64,000 nt of DNA, taken from the NCBI GenBank assembly GCA_037953745.1, contig JBAKBP010004274.1, positions 62,001-126,000 of the forward strand, given 5' to 3'. The position numbers and the translations under genes are program-made. Within the stretch, counting starts at the first letter, position 1. Every line of letters starts with the position of its first letter. Below are positions 1 to 10,953 of the stretch, piece by piece. Source of the stretch: Lithodes maja. Taxonomy: Eukaryota; Arthropoda; Malacostraca; Decapoda; Lithodidae. The notes under the pieces were generated by a model, which did not search any database, was not told the DNA's origin, and was given only the letters and a program-made list of their open reading frames with translations.

Positions 1-889
1 TGATTAAATAGCATTGTATGATTATTCCCATATTCAAAATATGTTACAGGGGGGCAATGCCTAGTGAGTTAATTGCTCAATAGGTGGCGTTCTGAGAGTG
101 AGAGTCCGAGTGTGGGGGATGAGACGGTAAAGCACAGAGGTGAAGCGGCTTCAGATATGGAGTTGCTTCGAGCCGGGATGCTTCGCATGTCTCGCTCCCT
201 AGACTGGAACAAGACCTCACGGGCCTCACCGTGTTCAGCGGTGTAGTGTAAAGGCTCTCAGCCTATGCCCGAGAGGGAGTAGTTTGAATATAGAAGAAAA
301 CAAAATGTGTGCATGTAATTGCTTGTACATGTGCCTATGAACGAGCGTAGCCTTTGCGTTAAGTGTCCTTAGATGTGTGTATACGAATGTACTTAGTACG
401 TGTGTGTGTGTGTGTGTTGCATTGCATGTATGCTGTATAATATGTGTAAGGATACGTTGTGTTTGGCGAAGCCTTGTATGTATTTGTGTATTAAAGTGTA
501 TTTTTGTATACATTATGATGTCGCTCCACATGTTCTATGGATAAAATGAAAAAAATGGTTACTTAATTTTGGAGTTTACATCCATGAAGACTACTAATAT
601 TTGTGAACTTTTGACATTCACAAAATATAAGGAATCATGAATGACTGTAGCCTATCCGTAACTTAACTGATAGCTTACAACAATATGCGAGACAAATATC
701 ATCAAAGACAGGCAAGGGTTAGTATACATTACCTCCACTCCTCCACGTTCTATCTGAAAATAACTATATCTAAGCACAATAAGGGATAGGGAAACATGAA
801 TGAACCTTTAGCAGATCCGGTTACGCATTTCTCTTCTGTTTTATGGCAATAATTATAGGATTTGTATTCAGCTTAGGAAGGGTTTATGA
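1..889. other. no gene seen; non-coding
   Basis: I find no coding region here. The short minus-strand frame near 235-531 is an artefact of the GT-rich stretch around 400-418 and similar simple sequence. Nothing in this stretch resembles the element families seen elsewhere in the window. Confidence 0.5.
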
Positions 890-1035
890 ACCTGTAATAT
901 TAAGAGGAACTGGCCTTCGGCCAGGACAATTTTTCTACCGATAAATGTACACATTTATCTCGAAGGTCGGTCTAGTGCGAGTTCTTTTAATTTTGATGGA
1001 GGTATAGCGAGGAAACTAAATGATAAATATATAAG
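890..1035 (+). repeat. dispersed repeat R, copy 1 (partial)
   Basis: This stretch contains the signature GGAACTGGCCTTCGGCCAGG, then TTTTTCTACCGATAAATGTAC, and about 70 bases later a purine-rich block with TATAGCGAGGAAAC. The same blocks recur in order at about 38390-38540, 43065-43140 (inverted) and 44505-44610. It has no coding capacity and no recognisable RT, so it is an unclassified interspersed repeat. Only the 3' half is present here; the GGCGAGC...GCGAGCC part seen in the other copies is absent. Confidence 0.5.
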
Positions 1036-1292
1036 TAAAGAAACAGACTAACAAATGCCCCCTACCCCCTTCATTACAGTAGAGAACCCAGTATTACAGG
1101 TCATAAAACACTATAATAGCAGCGGCTTATACTCCACACTGGCGAGATCTAACAATAGCCTTCCCTAATATAGAACATCGCAAACATTAGAATTACCGAG
1201 CGAGCTGATCATGTCACTGGTCTTTTATCACGCAGTTCAAGGTCATTTGGTGCCGAGGACCAGCTGATTGTATACTTGTAAGTGGAAATATA

Positions 1293-1891
1293 GCATTGTT
1301 TTTGTTGAGCCAATTAATAAAGGAAGAAAAAATGAAGACAAGACAAAAACAAAAACAAATCCATGTGCCTGAGGGCAACCTCAATTCATAAAATGTGTGT
1401 AACAATTGGATATAAACGGTTATAGGTTGTAAATTTGTGGAAAGCAACTCCAAGGAAATGAATTCCAGAGAGTAGAAGTTCTAGGGATACATTCATTTGG
1501 ATAAGCGGAGGTTCTACATTGTGGAGGAGAGAGTTTGAATTCATGCGCAATTCCAGCTGCCCTAGTTCTGTAGGGAAAGATGCGGAGAGTTGGTACATTT
1601 GAACCAAGGTCCTCAGAACATTTACTGTGAAATTATCTGTAGAGTGATGCAATAGATGCATTATCTATGTGTATGAATAATGGAGGAAGATCTTGCGTGA
1701 TTACAGGGTTATTGATTAATCTACTCGTGTTATTTTGAGTTTTGTCCAACTGCCTCAATGCAACCACTCCACATCCATCTGAGAACGAAAGTGACTTTTA
1801 CATATAATGGCTAACTGCTCGTGCATGAAGAATTCTCAAACTCTGTATAGAAGTCCCATTTTCTTAGACACGTGTTTAGCAATGTATCTTA
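1293..1891 (-). pseudogene. Jockey-like family A RT, 3' part (copy A1, split by insertion)
   Basis: Read on the minus strand, this is the C-terminal part and 3' UTR of the non-LTR element also found at 7467-8282 and 28716-31246. Shared text includes the region behind the RT palm that ends in the WNS-type C-terminal motif. The T-rich stretch around 1330-1365 corresponds to the A-rich tail region. Frames are broken by several small indels, so no product is expected. A Harbinger-like element interrupts it at 1892, and the 5' continuation resumes at 3824. The sequence AGCAATG...TAACAT of the uninterrupted copy near 29190 fixes the insertion point. Confidence 0.7.
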
Positions 1892-2659
1892 TGCTGGGGT
1901 CACACATTCACGTATATCGCTCCCGTATGCTCCCGTCAGGCGTGATCGCCAATTTTGTGTTATGACGGGTGTAGTCCGGCCGTGTACGCCCGAATAGACT
2001 ACGACTATTGCACTTCCCGACATACGTACCGTAACGGGGCCAGTGTTACGTCAGACGTAATGTAGTCGTATGGAGCTACGAACGTGCTTGCGACTTGCAT
2101 AAGCATGTCCCTGTTAGTCCGTCTGGGCTGCCGGATTTGCGGGAACACAGGCCACGCCCATGGCCACACCCCCACAAGACCTATGTAGCTGAGGCCGTAC
2201 GTCTTGTGAGTTTGTAGGCATTACGTGGACCATGTCCGGACAATCGTAGGCACACCCCGTCTGTCCAAACACAGACAAAGACAGTCTTTGTCAATCACGT
2301 AGGTCTGGGTTGGAATCTGGGAACTACAAAAGGGCAGGAATGGCCACACCATTCCCATTCCCAGTCCTTCATCGGCACCATGAACAACATCGCGGAATTC
2401 ATCCTGGAGGAGTTCAATTTTGTGAACTCCCTTTATAGAGGAAAGACCATTCATCCTTGTAACCTTTAACCTGCTGAGTGCCAGCCAATTTTGACGGTGT
2501 GCTTCTGCCAGTGCCAGAGTTTTTTTTTTTTTTTTGGCTAAATCTATCAAGTTGGGAGAGAAAGGAAGGATAATGGTAAAAAAAACACTCCCCTTGTCCA
2601 TTTTCGCCAGAAATCAGGTCCCCGATGGTCCCGAAAGTAGCTGAAAAGACACTATAGAC

Positions 2660-3240
2660 TACAGAGACTTTTATGGTATCGGAATGTATGGGTGGGAGGG
2701 TGGTGGGAGGGTGGTTTTCGGGTTGGTTGGGGGAAGGTAGAAGGGTAATTGACTTGTGTTACACATATGAAGCCGATTGGTGAGGTAGTTTCGCCACCAC
2801 GGATTTTCCTTTTTTTCCTTATCTTCGTACGGATACATACGCTGGAAGTGGGTGGTGGGAGGCGGTTGGGGGTGTGATGGGGGGAAGGCAGAAAGGTAAG
2901 GGACTTGTCACACAAATATGGAACCGATTGGTGAGGTAGTTTCGCCGCCACAGATTTTCCTTTTTTTCCTTATCTTCGTACGGATACGCTGGAAGTGGGT
3001 GGTTGGAGATGGTTGGGGGTGTGGTGGGGGGAAGGCAGAAGGGTAAGGGACTTGTCACACAAATATGGACCCGATTGGTGCAGTCGTTTCGCCGCCACAG
3101 ATTTTCCTTGTTTTTCCTTCTGACGGGACCGACAGTCAACGAGTGGGTGGGAGGAGGGATTTGGGATTTTTGTGGTGGGTAGCCTAAAGGGTAAGGTACA
3201 TGTGGTAAAAATATGAAAGCCATAGGTGCAGTCGTTTCGC
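2660..3240. repeat. internal ~147-bp tandem repeat of H1
   Basis: Each unit has a CAGATTTTCCTTTTTTTCC block, then CTTCGTACGGATACGCTGG, a G-rich GTGGGTGGTGGGAGG stretch, and GGGACTTGTCACACAAATATG. Four units are visible, with the outer ones more divergent. Copy H2 has at least one more unit, so the array length differs between the two copies. Confidence 0.75.
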
Positions 3241-3482
3241 TGCTACGATTTGTTTTCGGCAGGGTGCAGAGGGTGGCAGGGTTGGCTTGTTGGTTGCTGC
3301 TCAGGTGTGGTGAGAGGTGTGACGGAGTGTCCCCCGCTGGTCCCGTTGTCCCCCGTGACCCCACCGTACAACGGTGCCGCGTCTTCCCGCCAACCCGCAG
3401 TGCGGCGGTTCTGCCAGATGCGCCCGGACTTACTTTCACTTTCCCGTTTTACGTGAGCATTGTACGATTGGCGGGAGAAACT

Positions 3483-3562
3483 TACGTTTTACCTGTCTAG
3501 CTGCTATGTTTTACGGGGCTGCACCCGTAAGACGTAGCAGCTAGCCAGGTAAAACGTATGCT
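3483..3562. repeat. subterminal palindrome of H1
   Basis: ACGTTTTACCTGTCTAGCTG on one arm faces CAGCTAGCCAGGTAAAACGT on the other, around a short loop containing TGCACCCGTA. The same palindrome occurs in H2 at about 27893-27970. It could fold into a long hairpin. Confidence 0.7.
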
Positions 3563-3823
3563 TTCCCAACTTTTGACATACGTGAGCACGAGCCCCGTAT
3601 CCGATTCGAAATCCAAAACATACCGGGCGACCTTGGCCGCACCAACCACCTCCAAGACCAGCGTGGCTACACCCGCCATGCGTACCAACCCCCACGACTA
3701 GACACAATTTCATTTAAGTTTTGCGTACTAAGCCCTTACGTTTTACGTATTCGGTTGCCAACTACCAATAAACCTTCGTACGGGAGCATACGGGAGCATA
3801 TACGTGAATGTGTGACCCCAGCA

Positions 3824-4345
3824 TAACATGAGGTGTCCAGCTCAGACTGGCATTCAATGTTACAACACGGATATCAATACAAGAGGAGGGGGGAATATGT
3901 ACATCATTAACAAGTATGTGAGAGTCAGAATGATTCTCTCTGTTAGATCATTGAATTTCCATGTACAGTACTTGGTTGTCTGTGCATTAAAGGAAACTTG
4001 ATTTGTTTGTCCCCATTCATTCATTTTAGATAGGTCCTGGTTCAGAGAAATTGCAGTGTTTAAGTTGGTATATACTATATCTGGCTGTGTGAAAGAACTG
4101 CTAAATGTAAAGGAACTATGGAGGGTTGAGTCATCTGCGTAGGAATGCATAGGGTTATGAGTGATAGATAGATCATTGATGTGAATATGAACAGAGTTGG
4201 GGCCAAAACTGATCCCAGAGGAACGACAGGATTTATGGAGTAAAATTGAGAATACAGGTCATCTACCATTATACGTAATTTTCTAGTTTGAAGATATGCA
4301 GAAATTAGCGAAATTAGTGATGCAAGTCCGTACTGTAGCATAATT
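3824..4345 (-). pseudogene. Jockey-like family A RT, 5' remainder of copy A1
   Basis: This continues the minus-strand RT interrupted by H1. The translation shows a degenerate palm: a VPLGSVLAP block in place of the usual VPQGSVLAP, with the aspartate-pair region lost to frameshift. The text matches the family A copy at 28716-31246 across the palm. The remnant stops near 4345, next to a TTAA element. It has no intact frame. Confidence 0.7.
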
Positions 4346-4361
4346 ATAACAAACCCTTTAA

Positions 4362-4567
4362 CCCCTACTGTACCGGCGACGTCTTTTTATTTTTATGCTG
4401 GCTTCTATTAGACGATTGTATGCAGCTTAAAAAGGGCCTCCAGAAATTAACTGGCTTCGAGTTATCCTATTTAACACGTTTTACTACCACAGATCCTTCT
4501 TAAACAGCACAAAATGCCTAAATATAGCGATAATGTAATAACAAAGACGTCGCCGGTACACAAACGG
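4362..4567. mobile_element. TTAA-flanked short element T1, copy 1
   Basis: TTAA is present at 4358-4361 and 4568-4571. The inverted ends are CCCCTACTGTACCGGCGACG and CCGTTTGTGTACCGGCGACG (read outward in). It is 206 bp and non-coding. The TTAA target and C-rich tips point to a piggyBac-type MITE. Related copies are at 6758-6967, 24845-25046 and 36437-36650. Confidence 0.7.
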
Positions 4568-4571
4568 TTAA

Positions 4572-5052
4572 AGTCCCGTATAGCTACAGTGTTAATATAT
4601 GTTGCCAGGGGTCCCAAGTATTCGGCTTTACTAGAAGTGTATAAGTATTAACTGTTAATTAAAGCTCAGAGGTCCATGGCTATGTAATTATCACACTATG
4701 GTGCAGAGACGAGGAGCTAAGTGAACTATTACTAATTTATCGACACAACTCTCCCTCTCTCTCTCTCTGTCGACTACTTAGAGAATACATTTAATGTACG
4801 CTTCTTCTACATAATTTAAGAAAGGTAAATGCTGGGGTACAAATGAGAGAAACTGAAAGCGTGTGTGTGTGTGTGTGTAAAGAAGTTATAGAATGAGATC
4901 GAATATGAACATGATAATTAATGGTGTCAGAATACTAAAAAAAATCTAGGAAAATGCAACACGAAAGGCAAAGGTTATGTAGAAAGGAGAACTAGAAGAC
5001 AAAAAAAAGTGATATCAAATATATACTATTATAAATATAACTATAGCAGCAT
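4572..5052. other. no gene seen; CT and GT microsatellites
   Basis: The stretch has a short CT run at about 4752-4768 and a GT run at about 4861-4880. Otherwise it is AT-rich DNA with no recognisable element. Confidence 0.5.
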
Positions 5053-5977
5053 GTTGTCGTTGATGGGTGCACTTCTGTTTCTGTGCCTGTTGTTTTGGGT
5101 GTTCCACAGGGCAGTATGCTTGGACCTCTGTTTTTCATTATTTGTACTGCTTGCTTGTGCTCTGAGCTTGAAAATAAACTAGTTTCTTATGCCGATGACA
5201 TAACTTTATACTCATCAATTCCAACTCCAGAGAGTAGAATCGAAGTTGCAGCATCCCTAAACAGGGACTTGGCTAAGATTACCTCTTGGTGTGAACTTTG
5301 GGGTATGAAGCTTAATGCTAAGAAAACTCACTCCACGATAATCAGTAGATCACGTACTTTGGCTCCTCCTCATCCTTGTTTGCATGTTTCTGGCGAACAA
5401 ATTGAGGATGTGTCAGGTTTGCGTTTGCTTGGAGTGACTCTCGATCCTTAAGTTGACATTTGAGAAGCATATTCGTTCCTTGTCTTCTACTATTGCTCAA
5501 AAGATTGGTTTACTTCGCAAGTGTTACAAAATATTCGCTTGTGAAACCACAGTCATAAAATCTGTTTATGCTTATATTTTGCCTTATTTTGAGTATTGCT
5601 CTCATGTTTGGAACTCGGCTGCTGACTGTCATTTGAAATTGCTTGATAAAGCTCTTAATTCTATTAAATTTATTCTCCCTGCTCTAGCTCTTGATCTTTA
5701 TCATCGGCGTCGGGTTGGTGCCCTTAGTCTTTTATTTAACAAATTTAACAATACTCAGCATCCATTGCATAGTGTTTTACCAGAACCTTTTATTCCAATT
5801 CGCGCAACAAGATTTACGAGGAGTCTTAATGACCTTACCATGACTCCAATTAATGTTTCTACATCTCAGTTTTCTCGATGTTTTATTCCTTCAATGATTC
5901 CCTTTTGGAATCATTTGCCAAACGAGGTTGTACAGTCAACCCATATCTCAGCTTTTAATGTTTTATTACAGCAGTAA
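5053..5977 (+). pseudogene. I/Jockey-like non-LTR reverse transcriptase, 3' part (family G)
   Basis: The frame opens with VVVDGCTS and then GVPQGSMLGPLFF, followed by the catalytic SYADD motif of the RT palm and an LGVTLDP thumb motif. A stop at about 5449-5451 ends this frame, and the protein continues one base shifted from about 5453 through an IKSVYAYILPYFEYC segment to a PFWNHLP C-terminal motif. The element is therefore 5' truncated and frameshifted. The 3' UTR runs to an (ATA)n tail at 6187-6221, the kind of tail seen on I-type elements. The exact clade is not certain. Confidence 0.75.
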
Positions 5978-6185
5978 ATTTTTGTTTTAATCATGATTTG
6001 CTTTTATTCTTTTTAGAATGGAGTTTTAATTGACAAACTGATCTTTTCTTCTGGGCTCTCTAGCTACTGTAGCCCTTTTCCTTTTTCTTAGTTGTCTTAG
6101 TCACTCTCCAGTATCTATGGGTATTTTGTGGGGATTCATCTTTTATAGGTGTATCTGCACCCTGTTGGGAGGCTTAGACAGCTTC

Positions 6186-6186
<1 letters not shown>

Positions 6187-6221
<35 letters not shown>
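6187..6221 (+). repeat. (ATA)n tail of family G element
   Basis: About 11 ATA/AAT repeats follow the 3' UTR of the RT remnant. This position fits a microsatellite-type 3' end of a non-LTR element. Confidence 0.65.
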
Positions 6222-6222
<1 letters not shown>

Positions 6223-6753
6223 TAGCAGTGGTATACATGCGAGAATAAGAATGCAGATATGATGATATATAGATAAACAAGGCAAACAAACAAACACATA
6301 AATACCAGGAGAGGGAGAGGGAAATGACTCTAGGAAATCCGAAAATTTGGAAGATGAAGAGGAAAGACGGACCATAAGAAGTGAGAGTTTGCCCAATGTT
6401 GGAAATGAGAAATAACGATATTTTCCAATGCTCCGAGGTGCATGGCTATCTTAGACTCATGGATTGAAAGAGAGAGAGAGAAAGAATACAGATTATAATA
6501 TTTCCTAGAAGCCCGAGTTGGCCTGGTTATTTTGAACCTGTAAGCGGATAAAGGTATAAGCCTCCTTCTCAACAATAAGAATCAGTGACGGTATTTAAAA
6601 TAGTCTTGTTATCCTATGGCTGAAGGCCTGACAATATATAACACAAATAATCCCATACATAAGAGGATTGTACAGGTGTAGTTTATGGGGGTTCCTATAG
6701 GCATTTCAACCACTGTCAAATAAACCAGTGCTAAAATATAGTGCAAACCTGAG
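6222..6753. other. no gene seen
   Basis: Apart from a short GA run at about 6470-6485, I see no recognisable element or coding frame here. Confidence 0.5.
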
Positions 6754-6757
6754 TTAA

Positions 6758-6967
6758 CCCCTTCGGCCCAATGACACCTTTTTACCTTATATTCTGGCTA
6801 ACATTAGACGATTATAGGCAGTTTAAGAAGGGCCTTTGGTATTCAAAGGGGTTATATATCGATATCGCATTTGCCCCGTTGAGCACTAGAGGTAGATAAA
6901 AAGCTAAAGAAAATCGCTTCATGGTAACCAGAATAAGATGAACAAATACGCCATCGTGCTGAAGAGG
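6758..6967. mobile_element. TTAA-flanked short element T1, copy 2
   Basis: TTAA at 6754-6757 precedes a CCCCTTCGGCCCAATGACAC tip; the right tip, read inward, is CCTCTTCAGCACGATGGCG, followed by CTAA (a decayed TTAA). The internal ATTAGACGATT and AAGAAGGGCCT blocks match copy 1. It is non-coding and about 210 bp. Confidence 0.65.
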
Positions 6968-6971
6968 CTAA

Positions 6972-7466
6972 AAACATCGGTAGAGAGCTACTGATTGTAA
7001 TGGTCCACTGGTTGAGATGTACGAACATAGTTTATGGTAGGTGGGATCGACTAGCAGACCTACAGTACATAATAACTCGTGAAGCATGCAAGGTAAATAG
7101 GAGAAATAAACACAGTGTATACAATGATATGCTTGGAAAAACAGGTTGTGTAGTTTCACAAAACAGGTTGTGTAGTTTCACAAAACAGGATGAAACTAAG
7201 ATATTTCATACACATATACAACAAAAGTGAGATGACAGGGATGGGAAATATAATGCCAAAGAAGACCATAAACCCATACCCACCAACGGCAGGAACAACA
7301 ACTCACAACTATAGAAATGCGTCCATAAAAAGCCGGAAGAGAGACCGGAAACAGCCTCCCCTGGACAGCAACAACAAGATACATCAGTCACCCATAGCAC
7401 AACTCAAGGAAACACGCGCGGCTTACGATACGTTTAACATACGTGGGGGAGGACATCCGCCACAGA
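6972..7466. other. no gene seen; short 22-bp tandem duplication
   Basis: At about 7141-7190 the unit ACAGGTTGTGTAGTTTCACA is repeated twice plus a partial third. No coding region or known element is visible in the remainder. Confidence 0.5.
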
Positions 7467-8201
7467 ATTAATGGATGGGGACAAAATAATCTAGTTTCCT
7501 TTAATGCACAGAAAACCAAGTACATTAAATGTTCTAACCGACAGAATCTCACTGACTCCCATATATTTTTTAATGATGTAAATATTCACACTTCCCCTAC
7601 TATTGACATTCTCGGTGTAACATTAGCTACTAACTTGAGCTGGACACATTATGTTAGAAGCATTGCTAAGAATGCCTCTAAAAAAATGGGACTCCTGTAC
7701 AGAGTTCGAGAATTCTTCACTGACGAGCAGTTGGCCGTGATATATAAAAGTCATGTGCGTTCTCAGATGGATTACTGTTCACCTCTGTGGGGTGGAAGTG
7801 GAGTGGTTGCATTGAGGCAGTTGGACAAAATTCAAAATAAAGCTATTAGATTAATCAATAACCCTGCAATCACACAGGACCTTCCTACATTATCCATACG
7901 AAGAAACGTTGCATCCCTTGCATTATTCTACAGATATTTTCACAGCAATTGTTCCGAGGAACTTGCTTCAATTGTGCTGCCTCTCCACATCTTTCCCCGT
8001 AGAACTAGGGCAGCTGAGAGCGCCCATGAATTTACGCTTTCTCCTCCACAATGCAGAACTTCTGCTTATCAGAATGCATTTATCCCCAGAGCTGCTACTC
8101 TTTGGAATTCACTTCCCTCGAATTGCTTTCCACAAACTTACAATCTACAAATGTGTAAATCCAGTTGTTACAAACATTTTATGAATGGAGGATGCCTTTA
8201 G
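7467..8201 (+). CDS. family A RT C-terminal domain (open but truncated)
   Basis: The open frame covers the thumb and C-terminal region of the family A ORF2: an ILGVTLATNLSW block, KSHVRSQMDYCSPLWGG, KIQNKAIRLI and the ATLWNSLPSNCF motif near the end. The catalytic YxDD motif lies upstream of the truncation and is missing, so it cannot be an active RT. The frame is open through to the stop at about 8199-8201, just before the 3' UTR and poly(A) tail. This is the only family A copy here with an intact 3' end and tail, which makes it the reference for the missing end of A3. Confidence 0.7.
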   Translation: MNGWGQNNLVSFNAQKTKYIKCSNRQNLTDSHIFFNDVNIHTSPTIDILGVTLATNLSWTHYVRSIAKNASKKMGLLYRVREFFTDEQLAVIYKSHVRSQMDYCSPLWGGSGVVALRQLDKIQNKAIRLINNPAITQDLPTLSIRRNVASLALFYRYFHSNCSEELASIVLPLHIFPRRTRAAESAHEFTLSPPQCRTSAYQNAFIPRAATLWNSLPSNCFPQTYNLQMCKSSCYKHFMNGGCL

Positions 8202-8282
8202 GCACATCGACCTTTTTGTTTTATCTGTGTTTTTCCTTCCTCCGTTCATTGTCTCTTAAAAAAAAAAAAAAAAAAAAAAAAA
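7467..8282 (+). mobile_element. Jockey-like family A retrotransposon, 5'-truncated copy A2
   Basis: Homology to the family A element at 28716-31246 begins near AATTAATGGATGGGGAC. The element ends in a 25-base poly(A) run at 8258-8282, as expected for target-primed insertion of a Jockey-type element. Only the part downstream of the RT catalytic motif is present. Confidence 0.75.
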
Positions 8283-8527
8283 GGGTTGTTGGCCTGTGCC
8301 CCCGGGCGCCAGGTAAACAATGGCTGCCTACACCTGGGCCAGATTTAGACTATGCGGAGGAAGATTATATGCAAATGAGACATCAGCCTCTTTCATTGTT
8401 CTCCAGTCACCCTGGCGGTTCCATGCATCACTACCACTGCTAGACGAGACTGCTTACAATTCAACAATACGAGAAGACAAGCAGACCATTCTATACAAGC
8501 CTCTAAATGGAGCGAGGCCTTCAATAC

Positions 8528-9694
8528 ATAAGAACATAAGAAAATGGGAGTCTGCAGAAAGCCGATTGGCCTAAGCAAGGCAGATCCCTGTCCCACACAA
8601 CCCCAATTACAAAGCCCAATTATAGGCTCAACACTCTAATACCCTGAGGATCAGCTTACCAAAACGGTTAGAGATTAACGCAGGATTACGGGGTCTGCAG
8701 AGCGCTGATTGGCCCAACCCGGCTGATCCGCCTTCACACCCAACCCTTCTCGTCCATATGCTTATCCAATTTTATCTTAAAGCTCCCTACCGTTTTTAAT
8801 CCCACTATAGCACTTGGTAGTCCATTCCACCCATCTACAACTCTGTTACCAAACCAATATTTGCCTATATCTTTTCTGAAACGAAATTTATCTAATTTGA
8901 AACCATTGGTACGAGTTCTTTCGCTATCACTGAGCTTTAGTACATTTGTCATGTCCCCTTTGTTAATCCCACTAACCCACTTGAACACCTCTATCATATC
9001 CCCTCTAACTCTGCGTCTCTCTAACGAATGTAAACCTAATTTCTTCAACCTTTCTTCATACGGAAGATTTCTAATATTATGGATCATTTTTGTCATTCTA
9101 CGCTGTACTCTCTCCAATGAATCTATGTCCATTCTGTAATAAGGACACCAAAATTGGACAGCATAATCCATATGGGGTCTCACTAATGACAAGTAAAGTT
9201 TTAAGATAACATCAGCAGTTCTGTTACTCACACTCCTAGAGATGAACCCGAGAATCCTGTTTGCCTTATTACGAACGCTTATACACTGTTGCCTAGGCTT
9301 CAAATCATTGCTAACAAACACACCTAGATCTTTCTCGCAGTCTGAATTTTCTAATTCTAAATTAGCTAGTTTATATTTAACATTTGTTTGCATCTTCCCT
9401 ATCTTTAATACCTTGCATTTGTCAATGTTAAACTTCATCTGCCAATTTACTGACCATTCATGTAAGGTATCTATATCCCTTTGGAGGCACTCTATATCGC
9501 TATCTGAGTCAATTGATCTCCCCATTTTAGTATCGTCTGAGAATTTACTTATCCTACTAGTTATACCTAAATCTAGGTCATTTATGTATATAAGAAACAA
9601 CAGGGGACCTAATACCGATCCCTAGAGGACACCACTTTTGACTGCTCCCCACTCTGACTTGGTACCATTTATGCTGACTCTCTGTTTCCTACCA
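8528..9694 (-). mobile_element. CR1-like family B retrotransposon, 5'-truncated copy B1
   Basis: This copy is reverse-oriented. Its 3' end is CCCATTTTCTTATGTTCTTAT (written on the minus strand), the same short repeat-type tail as the other B copies, typical of CR1/L2 elements. Homology stops at 9694, inside the RT palm. Copies B2-B5 lie in the other orientation at 10954-13656 and 45345-54280. Confidence 0.8.
8734..9692 (-). pseudogene. CR1-like RT, palm to C-terminus, with nonsense mutation
   Basis: The frame carries the end of the palm and the C-terminal region, finishing HMDEKGWV as in the other B copies. The PQG triad of the palm is destroyed: CAG has become TAG at about 9625, giving VL*GS. 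The catalytic motif reads FSDD instead of FADD. Downstream of the stop the frame is open for 288 codons. The copy is dead by truncation and by the stop. Confidence 0.8.
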
Positions 9695-9959
9695 GATACT
9701 GTAAATTAATTATCCTATGTATACCTACACTTTAAGCTTTCACTTCTATTATTAATAAATAAAACATACTATTCCCCACATATTCATGCATGCATTGGAT
9801 GTTTAAGGCTTTAGACAACCACACAATAAATCAAAAGGAGATTTCCCATGCCTCTTATGTTCCGGAAACCACCGACTTGTCACTCTCCGTAAAATAAAAT
9901 ACTACCTGGCCGAAACAGGGTAAAGTTATGCAAGTCGAGGCACTGTGTCCCATGGGTAA
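9695..9959. other. no gene seen; left flank of Gypsy-1
   Basis: This is a short non-coding stretch between the B1 copy and the Gypsy-1 target duplication. Confidence 0.5.
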
Positions 9960-10953
9960 CCTGTGTGACGCCTCCTGGCGTTTGCAGAATGGTTGCGTGG
10001 GGCATTGCAGCTCGCTAGCGCTCGCCAGGATGGGGGGATAGGCTACAGTTGTCCTAGAATGATCTGCTTTATTTCATTAGGGTCGTGTTGCCACAGACAG
10101 TCTAGAAATGGTCTTTGTTTTGGTCTGTGACCGCGCCTTATATTTTATATTCGCTATAATATAAATGTTGCTTGTGTGGGAGGCGAGCGAGAGAGGGTGA
10201 GGGAGTACACCTGGCAGTGGGGTGAGCTGTGGCGCGGCTCGCTTGGGCGCTGACGGCATCGGCGGCAGGGTGGTCAACTAGTCCCTTCCCATCGCGGCCG
10301 CGTGTTCTTTACCAGCTCAGAGCTTGCCTGACACGCGTACCGCCTACATCCTTTGCAATTCTGTCCCCCATACTCGCCACTTTGCATACTATTTCTCTCT
10401 CTCGACTTCTCCTTTCTCATTCTCTAATCTTTATTAAACTCAACATCCCTTCTGGTTTCAGCATAGATGTTCACCGTCGACCAGTCGTATTGTACGCGAA
10501 GCTCTCAGAGATTTCCATGTATTAGGCTTTATTGAGGTTTTTGAGAGACGGACTTTTCTGTATGTGTCCTCTCTCGGGAAGGTTGTAGACCGGTATATGT
10601 CTCCCTGGCAAGGTGTTGAGTTATTCTGCTTGGTTATCTAAAGCTAGACTTGGGGTAAGGTTACTGTGTCGTTGTCTCCGATGTGTGCAGTGTTAGCTAA
10701 GCCCTGCACGATATCGACAGGTACTGTGGGAGCCTAAGTTGTCTTCGGGTGGGTTTACTTTGCGAGCACAGCGCTGTGGTGTGAGAGGGCCATAGCCTAT
10801 CCCTCACAACATAGTGCTGCCTCTTTGTGTTGACTTCTGAGGGATCCCCAGGATAGAACTAGGTACTAGAGACCTAGATTTATCAAGAGAGCGTCCCCGT
10901 CATATTACGTAATCGTCATTATACCACCTTCGGACAATGTTAGGCTACGAGCC

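Larger units (their letters stand above)
1892..3823. mobile_element. Harbinger-like non-autonomous DNA transposon, copy H1
   Basis: The element starts TGCTGGGGTCACACATTCAC and ends with the exact inverse, giving terminal inverted repeats of about 25 bp. It interrupts a family A RT, and comparison with the intact site near 29190 shows a TAA target duplication (left copy mutated to TTA). A 3-bp TWA target is typical of PIF/Harbinger elements. No DDE transposase or Myb-like ORF is present. Inside are about four units of a roughly 147-bp tandem repeat (2660-3240) and a subterminal hairpin (3483-3562). A second copy lies at 26168-28234. A 30-codon frame starting at 2380 is conserved in both copies, but its meaning is unknown. 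The superfamily assignment rests on target and TIR only. Confidence 0.7.
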
